Source of the DNA: Siphonodentalium dalli
Lineage: Eukaryota; Mollusca; Scaphopoda; Gadilida; Siphonodentaliidae
Assembly (NCBI GenBank): GCA_032622095.1
Contig: CP136064.1
Coordinates: forward strand, 125,973,605 to 126,037,604
DNA length: 64,000 bases
Direction of reading: 5' to 3'
Shown piece by piece: positions 24,701 to 30,805 of the stretch. How positions within the stretch are numbered: the first letter of the stretch is position 1; every line of letters begins with the position of its first letter. The translations under genes and the position numbers were made by a program. The notes under the pieces are model-generated. The model saw only the letters and a program-made list of their open reading frames with translations. It was not told the origin of the DNA and did not search any database.

Positions 24701-24704
24701 ATGA
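680..24704 (+). CDS. SPRYD7: SPRY domain-containing protein 7, complete five-exon gene
   Basis: The coding sequence joins 680-791, 14597-14713, 19449-19609, 22077-22179 and 24607-24704 (591 bp, 196 residues plus TGA), the same length as vertebrate SPRYD7 as I recall it. The N-terminus (MASVFCCFRSC) keeps the cysteine cluster typical of the family, a possible palmitoylation site. The SPRY domain spans about residues 38-180, with recognisable blocks HDVVIVKSGKRICG, QNKAYFEIKIQS, RNDGTFYH, PQEGDVV, YDHIELNFFLNG, GIRGTVYP and DIQFSNFYHQPP. All introns are GT-AG and phases agree (1, 1, 0, 1). The ATG has A at -3 and G at +4. The molecular role is poorly known; SPRY domains generally mediate protein-protein contacts and the protein is probably cytosolic. 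The family call is from visible similarity; function is not inferred further. Introns are swollen by transposons (intron 1 is 13.8 kb), but no exon is broken. Confidence 0.96.
792..2895 (+). other. SPRYD7 intron 1, first part: no recognised feature
   Basis: This is intronic sequence with no supported gene. It holds a poly-C run near 2049-2069 and short unrelated open frames. No transposon boundary could be placed. Confidence 0.5.
2896..3284. mobile_element. Mutator-like foldback MITE with iterated TIRs (element I)
   Basis: The 389-bp element lies between 9-bp duplications GTAAGTAAT at 2887-2895 and 3285-3293. The outer TIR reads GCTGAATAGGTCACTCTCAC on the left; the right end is its complement with a six-base insertion. 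Each arm contains three direct copies of the iteron TGTGATAAAGTTACCCAGGT in inverted orientation between arms (left copies near 2924, 2953, 2983; right copies about 3172-3250). The core has no open frame. The 9-bp duplication and long TIR suit Mutator-like elements; the superfamily assignment is inferred. Confidence 0.88.
3343..4065. mobile_element. Mutator-like foldback element with GC-rich iterated TIRs (element III)
   Basis: The element is flanked by the 8-bp duplication AGTATTTC at 3335-3342 and 4066-4073. The right end, complemented, begins GGATCCGGGCCCACTC and the left begins GGAAACGGGCCCACTC. Both arms repeat a motif close to GGGCCAGCTCGCCCC, in GC-rich blocks that stand out from the AT-rich interior. 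The interior carries a (TC)n run at 3494-3534 and A-rich sequence and encodes nothing recognisable. Confidence 0.8.
3494..3534. repeat. (TC)n microsatellite inside element III
   Basis: Two blocks of TC dinucleotides are separated by CGCCCC. The Ser-Leu-rich open frame across it is a by-product of the repeat. Confidence 0.9.
5638..6990 (+). repeat. Left copy of a large interspersed repeat (inverted partner at 9143-10010)
   Basis: The outer end near GGGACATATCCAGGCC (about 5640) and the inner end near GGATCCTTCACTG (about 6978) match, reversed, the sequences near 10005 and 9143. The copy carries an approximately 480-bp segment (about 5975-6455) absent from the partner, which ends in a hairpin. 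No protein is encoded; the short proline-rich frame at 6760-7077 recurs in the partner only as repeat sequence. Confidence 0.75.
6363..6457. repeat. Hairpin with duplicated loop segment
   Basis: Arms 6363-6395 and 6424-6457 are reverse complements (GAGGTAAGTGGTCATAACTT outermost). The loop contains an extra direct copy of GTCATAACTTGTATGTAAAA at 6400-6420. It lies at the right edge of the segment inserted in the left large repeat copy. Confidence 0.85.
7516..8001. mobile_element. Mutator-like foldback MITE with iterated TIRs (element II)
   Basis: Nine-base duplications GGTACTACA sit at 7507-7515 and 8002-8010. After five extra bases on the left, the TIR starts GCTGATGGGGTCATTGTCAC, mirrored at the right end, and is about 105 bp long. 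Each arm carries three spaced copies of GTAGCCAGCTTTT. The outer 20 bases resemble those of element I at 2896 while the iteron is unrelated. The core contains a palindromic GTCACGAACGTGATGACGTC segment and no coding sequence. Confidence 0.87.
8225..10860. mobile_element. Possible larger iterated-TIR element (tentative)
   Basis: Motifs like CTTAGCATT/AACGCTAAGAAA recur repeatedly at 8260-8530 and, inverted, at 10630-10835. The outermost matching bases are GCCCCTTAC near 8240 and GTAAGGGGC near 10853. No convincing target duplication was found, and the interior includes the right copy of the large inverted repeat. The pairing of these two ends into one element is inference. Confidence 0.35.
9143..10010 (-). 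repeat. Right copy of the large interspersed repeat, inverted
   Basis: This is the reverse complement of 5638-6990 with moderate divergence and without the 480-bp insertion found there. Matching landmarks are the tail near CAGTGAAGTATCCAGGGATT (9145), the block around 9290-9680, and GGCCTGGATATGTCCCT near 9991. A related GC-rich tail with a GGAGATGCC hairpin recurs near 41860-41950. Confidence 0.72.
10861..11480 (+). other. SPRYD7 intron 1: no recognised feature
   Basis: No exon, RNA gene or bounded repeat is visible. A degenerate segment around 11160-11280 repeats a GGGCTGCC motif. Confidence 0.45.
11484..13260 (+). repeat. (GTCC)n-headed element with degenerate tandem core repeats
   Basis: It opens with a hairpin-forming ACCATACCATGTATGGT (about 11499), then about 80 bases of GTCC/GTCT tetranucleotides (11546-11620). 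Strongly diverged units of roughly 120 bp follow, recurring through to about 13260, each containing CACCTGTATAGTTTTTGGTA-like and GATTAACCC-like blocks. No protein is encoded. The plan of hairpin end, microsatellite and tandem core recalls the bivalve pearl/HINE-type non-autonomous elements; that kinship is inferred from architecture only. Confidence 0.65.
13261..14596 (+). other. SPRYD7 intron 1, last part: no recognised feature
   Basis: AT-rich sequence with a small GCCGATCGTGATCGGCC palindrome near 13562. It ends with the TTATTGCAG acceptor at 14596. Open frames here are unrelated to known families. Confidence 0.5.
14597..14713 (+). CDS. SPRYD7: SPRYD7 exon 2 (residues 38-77)
   Basis: Acceptor TTGCAG and donor GTACAT bound a 117-bp phase 1-1 exon. 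It encodes the first part of the SPRY domain, including HDVVIVKSGKRICG and NKAYFEIKIQS, closely matching the vertebrate DVVIVKNGRRICG and NKSYFEFKIQS. Confidence 0.96.
14714..16320 (+). other. SPRYD7 intron 2, first part: mostly unrecognised
   Basis: The only identifiable item is a short dispersed repeat at 15527-15600 (listed separately). Two loosely similar segments near 15890-15960 and 16025-16090 each contain an AGACTATAAAGAG-like phrase. No exon is seen. Confidence 0.45.
15527..15600 (-). repeat. Dispersed repeat end (copies at 45438 and 46226)
   Basis: The phrase GGCGTTCGTTGCAGAAATAT followed by TTTGTTCAAATCGCC recurs, reverse complemented, at about 45438-45492 and 46226-46285. Another part of the family joins 46105-46225 with 40765-40875, where both share CCAATCAGAAATATGGCATA. 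It is a multi-copy family whose boundaries were not resolved. Confidence 0.65.
16321..17660 (+). repeat. Diverged interspersed repeats related to 29281-30190
   Basis: Segments such as CATTTGAATCCATTGGCACA (16349) and CTCTCCAAGTTGAGCTACA (17595-17613) recur at 29900-30180. In between, 16960-17330 contains an approximate duplication built around the phrase ACCTGTATTTTCATGTGG and GGTAATCCACATCC. No protein is encoded. Confidence 0.55.
17762..18372 (+). repeat. (CCGT)n-headed element with 191-bp tandem repeats
   Basis: The start is a hairpin CCCCCGACATTTCCGTCGG (17769), followed by CGTCCGTCC tetranucleotides. Three starts of a tandem unit follow at 17857, 18048 and 18239, a period of exactly 191 bp and about 2.4 nearly identical copies. 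The tail GTCGGGGGACACTGTGG near 18348 mirrors the head. The frames within the units repeat with them and are not genes. Confidence 0.85.
18723..19340 (+). repeat. Related element with about 190-bp tandem core repeats
   Basis: Three diverged units contain CTGGTTTCCGNATGATAACT (starts near 18783, 18950 and 19112) and CAGGTCAAGTTCGAATATGG. The end TTTCGGGGGAAACTGTGG (19290) resembles the tail of the 17762 element, and the head TTTTTGTCCTCAGAAATG resembles its head. This is a second member of the same architecture with a different core. Confidence 0.75.
19449..19609 (+). CDS. SPRYD7: SPRYD7 exon 3 (residues 77-130)
   Basis: The 161-bp exon follows the acceptor CTATTTTAG and ends at GATGTTGTT before the donor GTAAGT at 19610. 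It encodes GSWGVGLAAKKCDLNKAPLG through PQEGDVV, the central SPRY strands. A hairpin MITE begins just 20 bases past the donor. Confidence 0.96.
19630..19743. mobile_element. Tc1/mariner-like hairpin MITE, copy A
   Basis: The element starts CAGTAATGCTCTAAATAAT, ends with the complement, and is flanked by TA at 19628-19629 and 19744-19745. The left arm lacks a middle block kept in the right arm (CGACTCC to GAAATAT), so the hairpin is shortened to 114 bp. CAGT termini and TA duplication point to Tc1/mariner. Confidence 0.85.
19746..20572 (+). other. SPRYD7 intron 3: no recognised feature
   Basis: No exon or bounded repeat is visible between the mariner-like and Harbinger-like MITEs. Confidence 0.45.
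20576..21113. mobile_element. PIF/Harbinger-like MITE with TTA duplication
   Basis: The left end reads AGGTCAATCCACACTGGACA and the complemented right end GGGTCAATCCACACTGGGCA, extending to about 38 bp of TIR. Flanking TTA lies at 20573-20575 and 21114-21116. The 538-bp interior encodes nothing recognisable. The superfamily follows from the three-base TTA duplication and is inferred. Confidence 0.78.
21117..22076 (+). other. SPRYD7 intron 3, last part: no recognised feature
   Basis: Contains a G-rich stretch near 21793-21890 with a loosely repeated GGAATTTC phrase, then a pyrimidine-rich acceptor TTCTTCTTGCAG. No coding sequence is seen. Confidence 0.45.
22077..22179 (+). CDS. SPRYD7: SPRYD7 exon 4 (residues 131-164 plus one base)
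   Basis: The 103-bp exon encodes GLSYDHIELNFFLNGKP and GIRGTVYPAFH, matching the vertebrate YDHVELNVYLNGK and GIRGTVYP. The donor GTATGT at 22180 leaves one base for valine 165. A minisatellite begins about 45 bases downstream. Confidence 0.96.
22222..22690 (+). repeat. Minisatellite of mixed 29- and 31-bp units
   Basis: About 15 tandem units share a 21-base block ending in CTAATGATACC. They differ in the tail, either TATATTCA (29-bp unit, S) or TAGATGTTCG (31-bp unit, L). Reading left to right the order is S S S L S L S L L S L S L L L. It lies in intron 4 just downstream of exon 4. It is not a CRISPR array: there are no unique spacers and the host is an animal. Confidence 0.95.
22700..23990 (-). 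pseudogene. Relic hAT transposase C-terminal (dimerisation) domain, interrupted
   Basis: On the minus strand, 22653-23057 contains VDCERAFSTQNLINTKQ followed by LNILMEISIEGP. This is the signature of the hAT C-terminal dimerisation region, where a conserved ERxFS-type motif precedes a KT/R-rich helix. The frame is interrupted at 23033-23913 by a nested hAT element. The bases on its far side (about 23922-23960) continue the same reading frame with no stop in the first dozen codons. Upstream domains, including the RNase H-like catalytic core, are absent, so this is a dead fragment. Confidence 0.75.
23033..23913. mobile_element. Non-autonomous hAT element nested in the hAT relic
   Basis: The 881-bp element is bounded by the 8-bp duplication ATTGACGT at 23025-23032 and 23914-23921. 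TIRs begin TAGTGCTGTGTGTCGGATCC (left) and TAGTGCTGTACGTCGGATCC (right, complemented). Inside each end lies an array of degenerate ATCCGA/AATCCG hexamers, about 180 bp on the left (23045-23215) and about 130 bp on the right (23780-23900, largely complementary). The interior has no transposase. Eight-base duplication and TAGTG termini are standard for hAT. Confidence 0.9.
23991..24606 (+). other. SPRYD7 intron 4, last part: no recognised feature
   Basis: A small hairpin around CAGGGCGTGAAACTGACGCCC (24096-24115) is the only structure noticed. It ends in the acceptor TATGTTTCAG at 24606. Confidence 0.45.
24607..24704 (+). CDS. SPRYD7: SPRYD7 exon 5 (residues 165-196 and stop)
   Basis: The final coding exon reads VDEGAVLDIQFSNFYHQPP through MIEQSLL and ends with TGA at 24702-24704. 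It corresponds to the vertebrate VDDSAILDCQFSEFYHTPP block and EQ-containing C-terminus. Confidence 0.95.
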
Positions 24705-24990
24705 GGGAGTTGATCTTTAGATCCCATCGATTTTACTATAAATTATTCTAAGCTTGGACTCATGATCTTAAAGCAAGATCATGTTGACACCAAGCTTGCT
24801 ACAGTGCAATCTCGTATAAAGCATTTTAATTTCATAAACTGCTGATAATGTTGCATGTTCTCTGATTAGAACTTGCGTTGACACTAAATGACTGTGACTC
24901 AGTTTCCTTCATCTATGTCAGCCAGAGATATCGTTCAAGACGTATGCTGATAAGGCCACCCAATAAAGATTTCTTGTTGTCATAGGCACC
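24705..24990 (+). terminator. SPRYD7: SPRYD7 3'UTR with polyadenylation signal
   Basis: A canonical AATAAA lies at 24962-24967, 258 bases after the stop codon, followed by the GT-rich TTCTTGTTGTC. Cleavage would be expected near 24980-24990. The exact end is inferred. Confidence 0.75.
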
Positions 24991-25558
24991 TGCCCCTAAA
25001 TTTAGAACCGTGCATCAAAAAAAATTTTTTTTTGTAAATTCACAAAAAATCAGTAATTTAGGCCAAAAAAACAAAACATTTTTGGTTCTCAGGCCCCACC
25101 GCATTGAATAAAAAGGGCCGTATTAGGCCTTTTTATTGCAATGCCTGATGTTATGACAAAAAAACTTACAAAAAAATAAATTTGAGCTCTAGCATGTAAT
25201 GTGTTAAAAGGTGACTTGCAGGCTTACAACATGAAGTAGATGACTGGCTTCTAGACGTTTCGTACCATGGTCGTTTCGTACTTGGACGTTTCGTACCATC
25301 TGGTCGTTTCGTACCATATTTTTTGGTCGTTTCGTACCGCATTGTTTGGTCGTTTCGTACCATGTAGAAAATCAATTGGTCGTTTCGTACCATGTAGAAA
25401 ATCAATTGGTCGTTTCGTACCGTGTGTTGTTCCATGTTGGGAATGTGGGAAAACAGTATTAATTTCATACTTTATTCTTTATTTTAAAATAACAATAACA
25501 TTAACAACATTATTTTACACAATAATATGGGACATGATATTTGTTATTTGATTAACAA

Positions 25559-25897
25559 TCAGCAGACTCGACAGCAAGGACAGCAACTTAACAACGGAAA
25601 TCTGGTACCACATAATTTGCAGATATCTGGTTCATCGTAGGCTGTCTTAGCAAGTAATTTTGCACATAGCATGAATGTTGCTTTGTCTTTTGGGAAGGTT
25701 CGACAAGCGGACCATATATGTGACATAGTCAGTGTACAATGTGCTTTAGAGAAACATTCAAGCTTAACATCAGTCAGCACTCTGAGTCTCCACTGTGACA
25801 GCTCACTTGCATCAACGGAAGACTTTGATATGTGTTTCCACGTGTATTTTGATGGAACAATACCATTTTGCAAATATTTTGATAAATTAGACTCCAA
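25559..25897 (-). pseudogene. MULE C-terminal fragment with Cys-rich tail
   Basis: A 112-residue frame ends with a cysteine-rich segment (CKLCGTRFPLLSCCPCC), possibly a degraded zinc-binding tail. It follows, on the minus strand, the transposase motif piece at 25955-26143. No catalytic residues can be assigned. It is linked to the MULE by position only. Confidence 0.5.
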
Positions 25898-25954
25898 GCC
25901 ATATTTAATAATATTTTTATTTTATCTACTATTTTATTTTATGAGAACAAATAT

Positions 25955-26143
25955 TTACCTGTATTCGTCTCCTTTTTTGTTGTACAGTTCGATCAGCCCT
26001 TTCTTTTGAATCTGCTTATTCACGGCCTGGGTCCAGTGAAAATAACAACCACGTCTTTCTACCTCTGGTAGTAACTTGTGTTTGGACTTCCATGTTGCCT
26101 TGTCAAAGTCCATACAATTAACGTCGGAGAGAAAGTCAGACAT
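25955..26143 (-). pseudogene. MULE transposase fragment
   Basis: The 62-residue frame contains DFDKATWKS and RGCYFHWTQAVNKQIQKKGL, resembling the conserved MULE transposase block in which an acidic DFE-like motif precedes a C-x-FH-x-x-QA segment. Only this part of the RNase H-like fold is present; the rest of the enzyme is missing. Confidence 0.72.
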
Positions 26144-26650
26144 GATTGTGAGATGAATGATGAAATGATGGGGGATCTCATGTTACTTATAGGATTCCAA
26201 CAAAAACAACTCACGAAAAGGTGTGATCAAGAAGCCAGGTGGTAATTAGTGGTAATCAGTAAGAGCTCACCTCTTGTTTATACAGCGTGATTAGTATTAA
26301 CACTTGTTGTAAAAACATCTCATAAGATCTTTCCCGCAGTCAATCAGATGAATACTATTGTCAGCGTGATTGTTATTCACATTCGATGTAAGCAAATCTC
26401 ATAATATCTTTCGCCGCATTCCAAAACATGAATAATTATACATACATAATATAAATATATATATAAAATACCGTGTTTTCCACATTTCCAACACACGGTA
26501 CGAAAAGACCAATTGATTTTCTACATGGTACGAAACGACCAAAGAATGTGGTACGAAACGACCAAACAATATGGTACGAAACGACCAGATGGTACGAAAC
26601 GACCAAGTACGAAACGACCACGGTACGAAACGTCCTGTACCCAGATGACT

Positions 26651-28990
26651 ACAATTAAGAAAATGATTAGCTGATCCTCATGCTCTTATTACAATTAGTT
26701 ATTGTGAACAACTTACACTAATTGTAACTTTATACAATTGAAAGGCATAGGACTAAATTCAGGATCACATATTAGAATGGGGAGGTATCAGTTTTTAGAC
26801 AACAATAACAGTAGTTAATGTCAGGGGCATTATATATTGTTAGGTAATCCCAGTCATACACTGGTAGTACAATGTCATTTTTATATAAGACTAAATGAGT
26901 TTATATGCATAACAGTTCCCTCTACCTTGCTGGGTATTACTAGACAGAGGAAGGTATCTTTGTCCATGCTTACTATGCGCAGAAAAAAATAAAAAATGAA
27001 AATAAAACCCTCCCTCCCTCATTGATTTGAAAAATAAATTGCCCGAGAACCAAAACACTTTTTTTTTTGGCCTTATATCCCAAACTGCTGTTCTGAATCA
27101 GGATGGACAATAATTAAATGATGAAGACTGCACAAGACAAACTCAAACCTATGTAATTGTCCTCTGAATTCTCCATTTGATGACACCGTATGACTACTGA
27201 CCAACATTCAAACTGTTTGCCGCTCAGTCATTCGTTACTGGTACATTGTGCAGCTTTTGTGCTTTATTGAGAGACAAATGTTGTAGCCATGCGAACACAT
27301 CAAGGGCCACCTGTAAATGACATTGTTATTGTGCACTGCTTCGTAAATAGGTCAAGGTCCTGCTTCATTGGTGATTGTTATGTTTACATTGTTTTTGTGT
27401 ATGTACCAGTAAGTAGGCCTTCCATATCCGATGCAATTAGGCATAGATCTGTGTTGGTCTTGTGTGGCCTCACCATTCCTAACACTCCACTTATGGGAAA
27501 GAAAATGAACAGAAATAATAGAATGGCAATGAGTATCAATGCTGTATTTGTTATCTGTTTTCTTTTGTTTCTGTATGAGTTTAATTTTCTCCATTTATTG
27601 TGATAATCTGGATACAAAAACCAAAAAAAAAAGCTCCTTTCCAGAAAAAAAGACCTTTGATGAACAAGTAATATTTGTTTAATGGCCTGAATCATGATTG
27701 TTTAAACACAAACATGAATATGTGCTATCTCTTCCCACCAACGCTTTCATCAATAAAAATATTTTTATGCTCTGTTTGATGACAGATCTATTCCTGAAAA
27801 AACATGTGAGAAACATTTGGTGTCACATATGCCACATAATGGCATTTAAAACAGAATATAAATCAGAATAAGACTGTGTAATAGGTTGTTGACAAATGGC
27901 GATTGATTCTAATGAAATTATTAGGGTATAAACTATGGTTACATAGAGTGTAAACTTGAACACATTTATTATGTTCCATGAATTAATAGTGATGGCATGT
28001 TGTGTGTTAAACTGATGTGGAACACTCTGCTGGGGTGTACAGAATGAATCTGCCAATAATCTTGCCCAAAATAAAGTATTTTCATGGATGTTATCTTCAA
28101 AATAGGCAGAAAACAGCTTCACTTTTATGAAGAAATTATATGCAATGAGTCTCGTTGCCCGAATCATTGCCTATATGTTTATTAATCGATAATTCAACCC
28201 AAATTTAGGAGTAAATGTTTACATTTCGCATAGTTCAGATATTGTGTTCTCTGAAATGTTAGTCTGTGTGCATGGAAATTTTTACAACCTTAGACATTTT
28301 TCCAGTTGGAACATATTGTAAGTACCAACTTATAAAGCACCTTGAGTCACTAAAATAAGCACACAATAGATATTTGAAATTATTATTTAAAAGTTTTGTG
28401 GACAAACTATATTCAGGTTCAATTATAAATTCAATGTAGTATGTTATTTCATTACCATACTCTGGATTCTATTTGAAAAGTGCAGGAAAGAGATAGAACA
28501 TCTTGTACATCATCATCATCCCTTTATCTTTGCAAATACATTGTTTTTATTTCTGATTGGTAAATATTTAAAATTTAATATCGTACACACAATACAATAC
28601 ATCAAAGATGAAACAGCCTCATTTCACTCAATGTGGTGGTGCCTCTATTTTGTGAAAAATGTCCATGAATCTGCGACACCCGATTGTTTATTAGATATTG
28701 TTGTGACTTGTGAGTGTCAGCGATCCTGCAGCGAATCTCTGAAAATCATTATTGGCTGCGATTTACCAGAAATGCGCATGGATCATCATAAACATATTTT
28801 CTATATATGACTTACACAATAGGTACATGTATATGCTTGATTGACAAACGAATAAATTAGTTTGATAATAACCTAATAAACAAACAAATCATCTGACCCT
28901 CTGCGATTCTATTTAGGATCATTTTACAATTGTAATTCTAATATGTTCCTTAATTTTAATGTCAATTAAGTTTTGCAGACCCAAATTGAT
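26651..28990 (+). other. Intergenic: no gene recognised
   Basis: AT-rich sequence with A/T runs. A segment near 27036-27075 (CGAGAACCAAAACAC then poly-T and GGCC) is a loose inverted match to 25055-25105 on the other side of the MULE. No coding exon or RNA gene is supported. Confidence 0.45.
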
Positions 28991-28996
28991 GCAATT

Positions 28997-29210
28997 ATAG
29001 TAATGCCTAAATAATCGACTCCTTAACCACAGCAGAATTATGGGTGACTTTTCAGGATTTAGTCGGAGATATGGCTTGTTGCCATTCATTGGAAAGCTCT
29101 CAGTGAGAGCTTTCCGTTGAATGGCAACAAGCCATATTTCCGACTAAATCCTGAAAAGTTACCCATAATTCTGATGTGGTTAAGGAGTCAATTATTTAGG
29201 GCATTACTTT
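28997..29210. mobile_element. Tc1/mariner-like hairpin MITE, copy B
   Basis: A near-perfect foldback: the left arm runs from TAGTAATGCCTAAATAATCG to GCCATTC and the right arm is its complement, around a short loop of AAAGCTCTCAGTGAGAGCTTT. The arms are about 100 bp. The terminal bases are slightly degenerate. Confidence 0.85.
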
Positions 29211-29280
29211 ATATGGAACTTATGCAATTAATTTTTTAAAGCTGCATTAATAAGAGAAGGAAAGTTTGGTATTCGGACTT

Positions 29281-30190
29281 TTAGCTCAACTTGACAAAGT
29301 CAAAAGTCAAGTTTGAGCAATTGCCATGGGTTGGCATCTGTCGCCTGTCCTTCTGTACTTGCTTGTGGGAATTGCGTGCATCCGCCAACAATTTCCTTTA
29401 GCACAACCTACAGGTCACTTCTCTCATCTCTCAATCATCACCAAACTTAATATGAGTCTTCGGGGTAACCTCTAGGTGGGAGCCATCAATTTTGTTCCAA
29501 ATTCTTTTTTAAAAACATGGATTTCAAATTTGAATCTATCGACACAGCCTGCTGCCCAATTTATTGGAGAATTGTTTATAAATTTCACAGGCATGTTTAG
29601 GATCAAATGTGAATTTTTTTTATATCAAAAACATGGCCAGCGACAGTTATCTTGGAAGTTATTCTTTGCACGACCAAATCCTTTGGCACACCCTACAGAC
29701 CACATCCCTCATCATCATGTTAGTCACCAAATTTGTAGCCATCTTGGATTTTACTCTTCACAAGACTAAATTCTTCAGCTGACCCTACAGGCCACATCCC
29801 TCATCTGAATATCACCAAACTTTATATGAATCTTTGGGGTGACCACTAGATGGGAGCCATCTCTTTCCACTTTTTCTTAAAAAACATGGCCACCAGCAGC
29901 CATCTTGGATTTCACATTTGAATCCATTGACACACCCTGCAGGCGACATTTATTGCAGAAATGTTTTGAAAATTTACAGGCATGTGCAGGATAAGTTCTA
30001 GATGAGAGCTATCGAATGTGAATGATTTTCAATCAAAAACAAGGTTGCTGACAGCCAATTTGCATCACTAAATATTTTGGCTTGCCATGTACATCCAACA
30101 TTTTATCCATGTTTTCGCATTGCTTATCGCTCCATTGTCTGTAAAGTATGACATTATCCCCTCTCCAAGTTGAGCTACAGTGTCATTGAC
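29281..30190 (+). repeat. Diverged tandem/interspersed repeat block
   Basis: Phrases around TCATCACCAAACTT, GGTGACCACTAGATGGGAGCC and CATTTGAATCCATTGACACA recur two to three times with a spacing of about 250-350 bp. The family is shared with 16321-17660. No coding capacity. Confidence 0.6.
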
Positions 30191-30192
30191 AC

Positions 30193-30805
30193 TTTCATTA
30201 TACCCCCGCAACGAAGTTAGGGGGGTATACTGGAGTCAGCTTGTCCGTCCGTCCGCCGTCGTCTGTCGTCCGTCCGTGGACACAAATTTGTCCGGAGTTT
30301 TTCTCAGTCGTTTTTTGATCAATTGTCGTGAAACTTGGCACAGACATCAACCACCATGGGAACCTGTGTACCTGCGATTATGACGTCTGTCCGACTTTTT
30401 TTCGTGGAGTTATCCCCCCCTTTTTCGACTTAGAAAATTTTGGCAACATGTATACTTTTGTCCGAGCTTTTATTCCTACATTTTTCGGTCGATTTTTTAA
30501 AAACGTGGCACAGATATTTAGTACCATGTGAACTTGTGCACCTGCGATTATGACGTCTGTCCGACTTTTTTGGTGGAGTTATTCCCCTTTTTCGACTTTT
30601 TCGCAACATACATAATTTTGCCCAAGCTTTTATTCCTACATTTTTCGGTCAATAGGTTTAAGATTAGGGTTATGGTTGTACACCTGCAATGGGAACTGTT
30701 ATTTTATTATTTTAACTAAATGTTTACTGACATGTGAAACATCTTAATATTTTTAAAACAGGGGGTATCCGTAGTCCCATTGGGACAGTCACACCTCTAG
30801 TTTAT
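30193..30805 (+). repeat. (GTCC)n-headed element, ATACCCCCGC type
   Basis: The head ATACCCCCGCAACGAAGTTA then GGGGGGTAT forms a hairpin at about 30200-30228. CGTCCGTCC tetranucleotides and two to three tandem units follow, around CCTGCGATTATGACGTCTGT (30371 and 30542). The tail near 30762 reads GGGGGTATCCGTAGTCCCAT. It has the same plan as 11484, 17762 and 18723, with a different core. Confidence 0.78.

Larger units (their letters stand above)
25246..26642 (-). mobile_element. Mutator-like element (MULE) with iterated TIRs and transposase remnants (element IV)
   Basis: The 1397-bp element is flanked by the 8-bp duplication AGATGACT at 25238-25245 and 26643-26650. Ends read GGCTTCTAGACGTTTC (left) and GGGTACAGGACGTTTC (right, complemented). 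Each arm, about 180 bp, is a run of about seven copies of GGTCGTTTCGTACCAT, with the interspersed phrase TGTAGAAAATCAATTGGTC. The minus strand between the arms encodes two short MULE transposase pieces (see 25955-26143 and 25559-25897). It lies about 260 bp beyond the end of SPRYD7. Frames are short and separated, so it is probably inactive. Confidence 0.9.
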
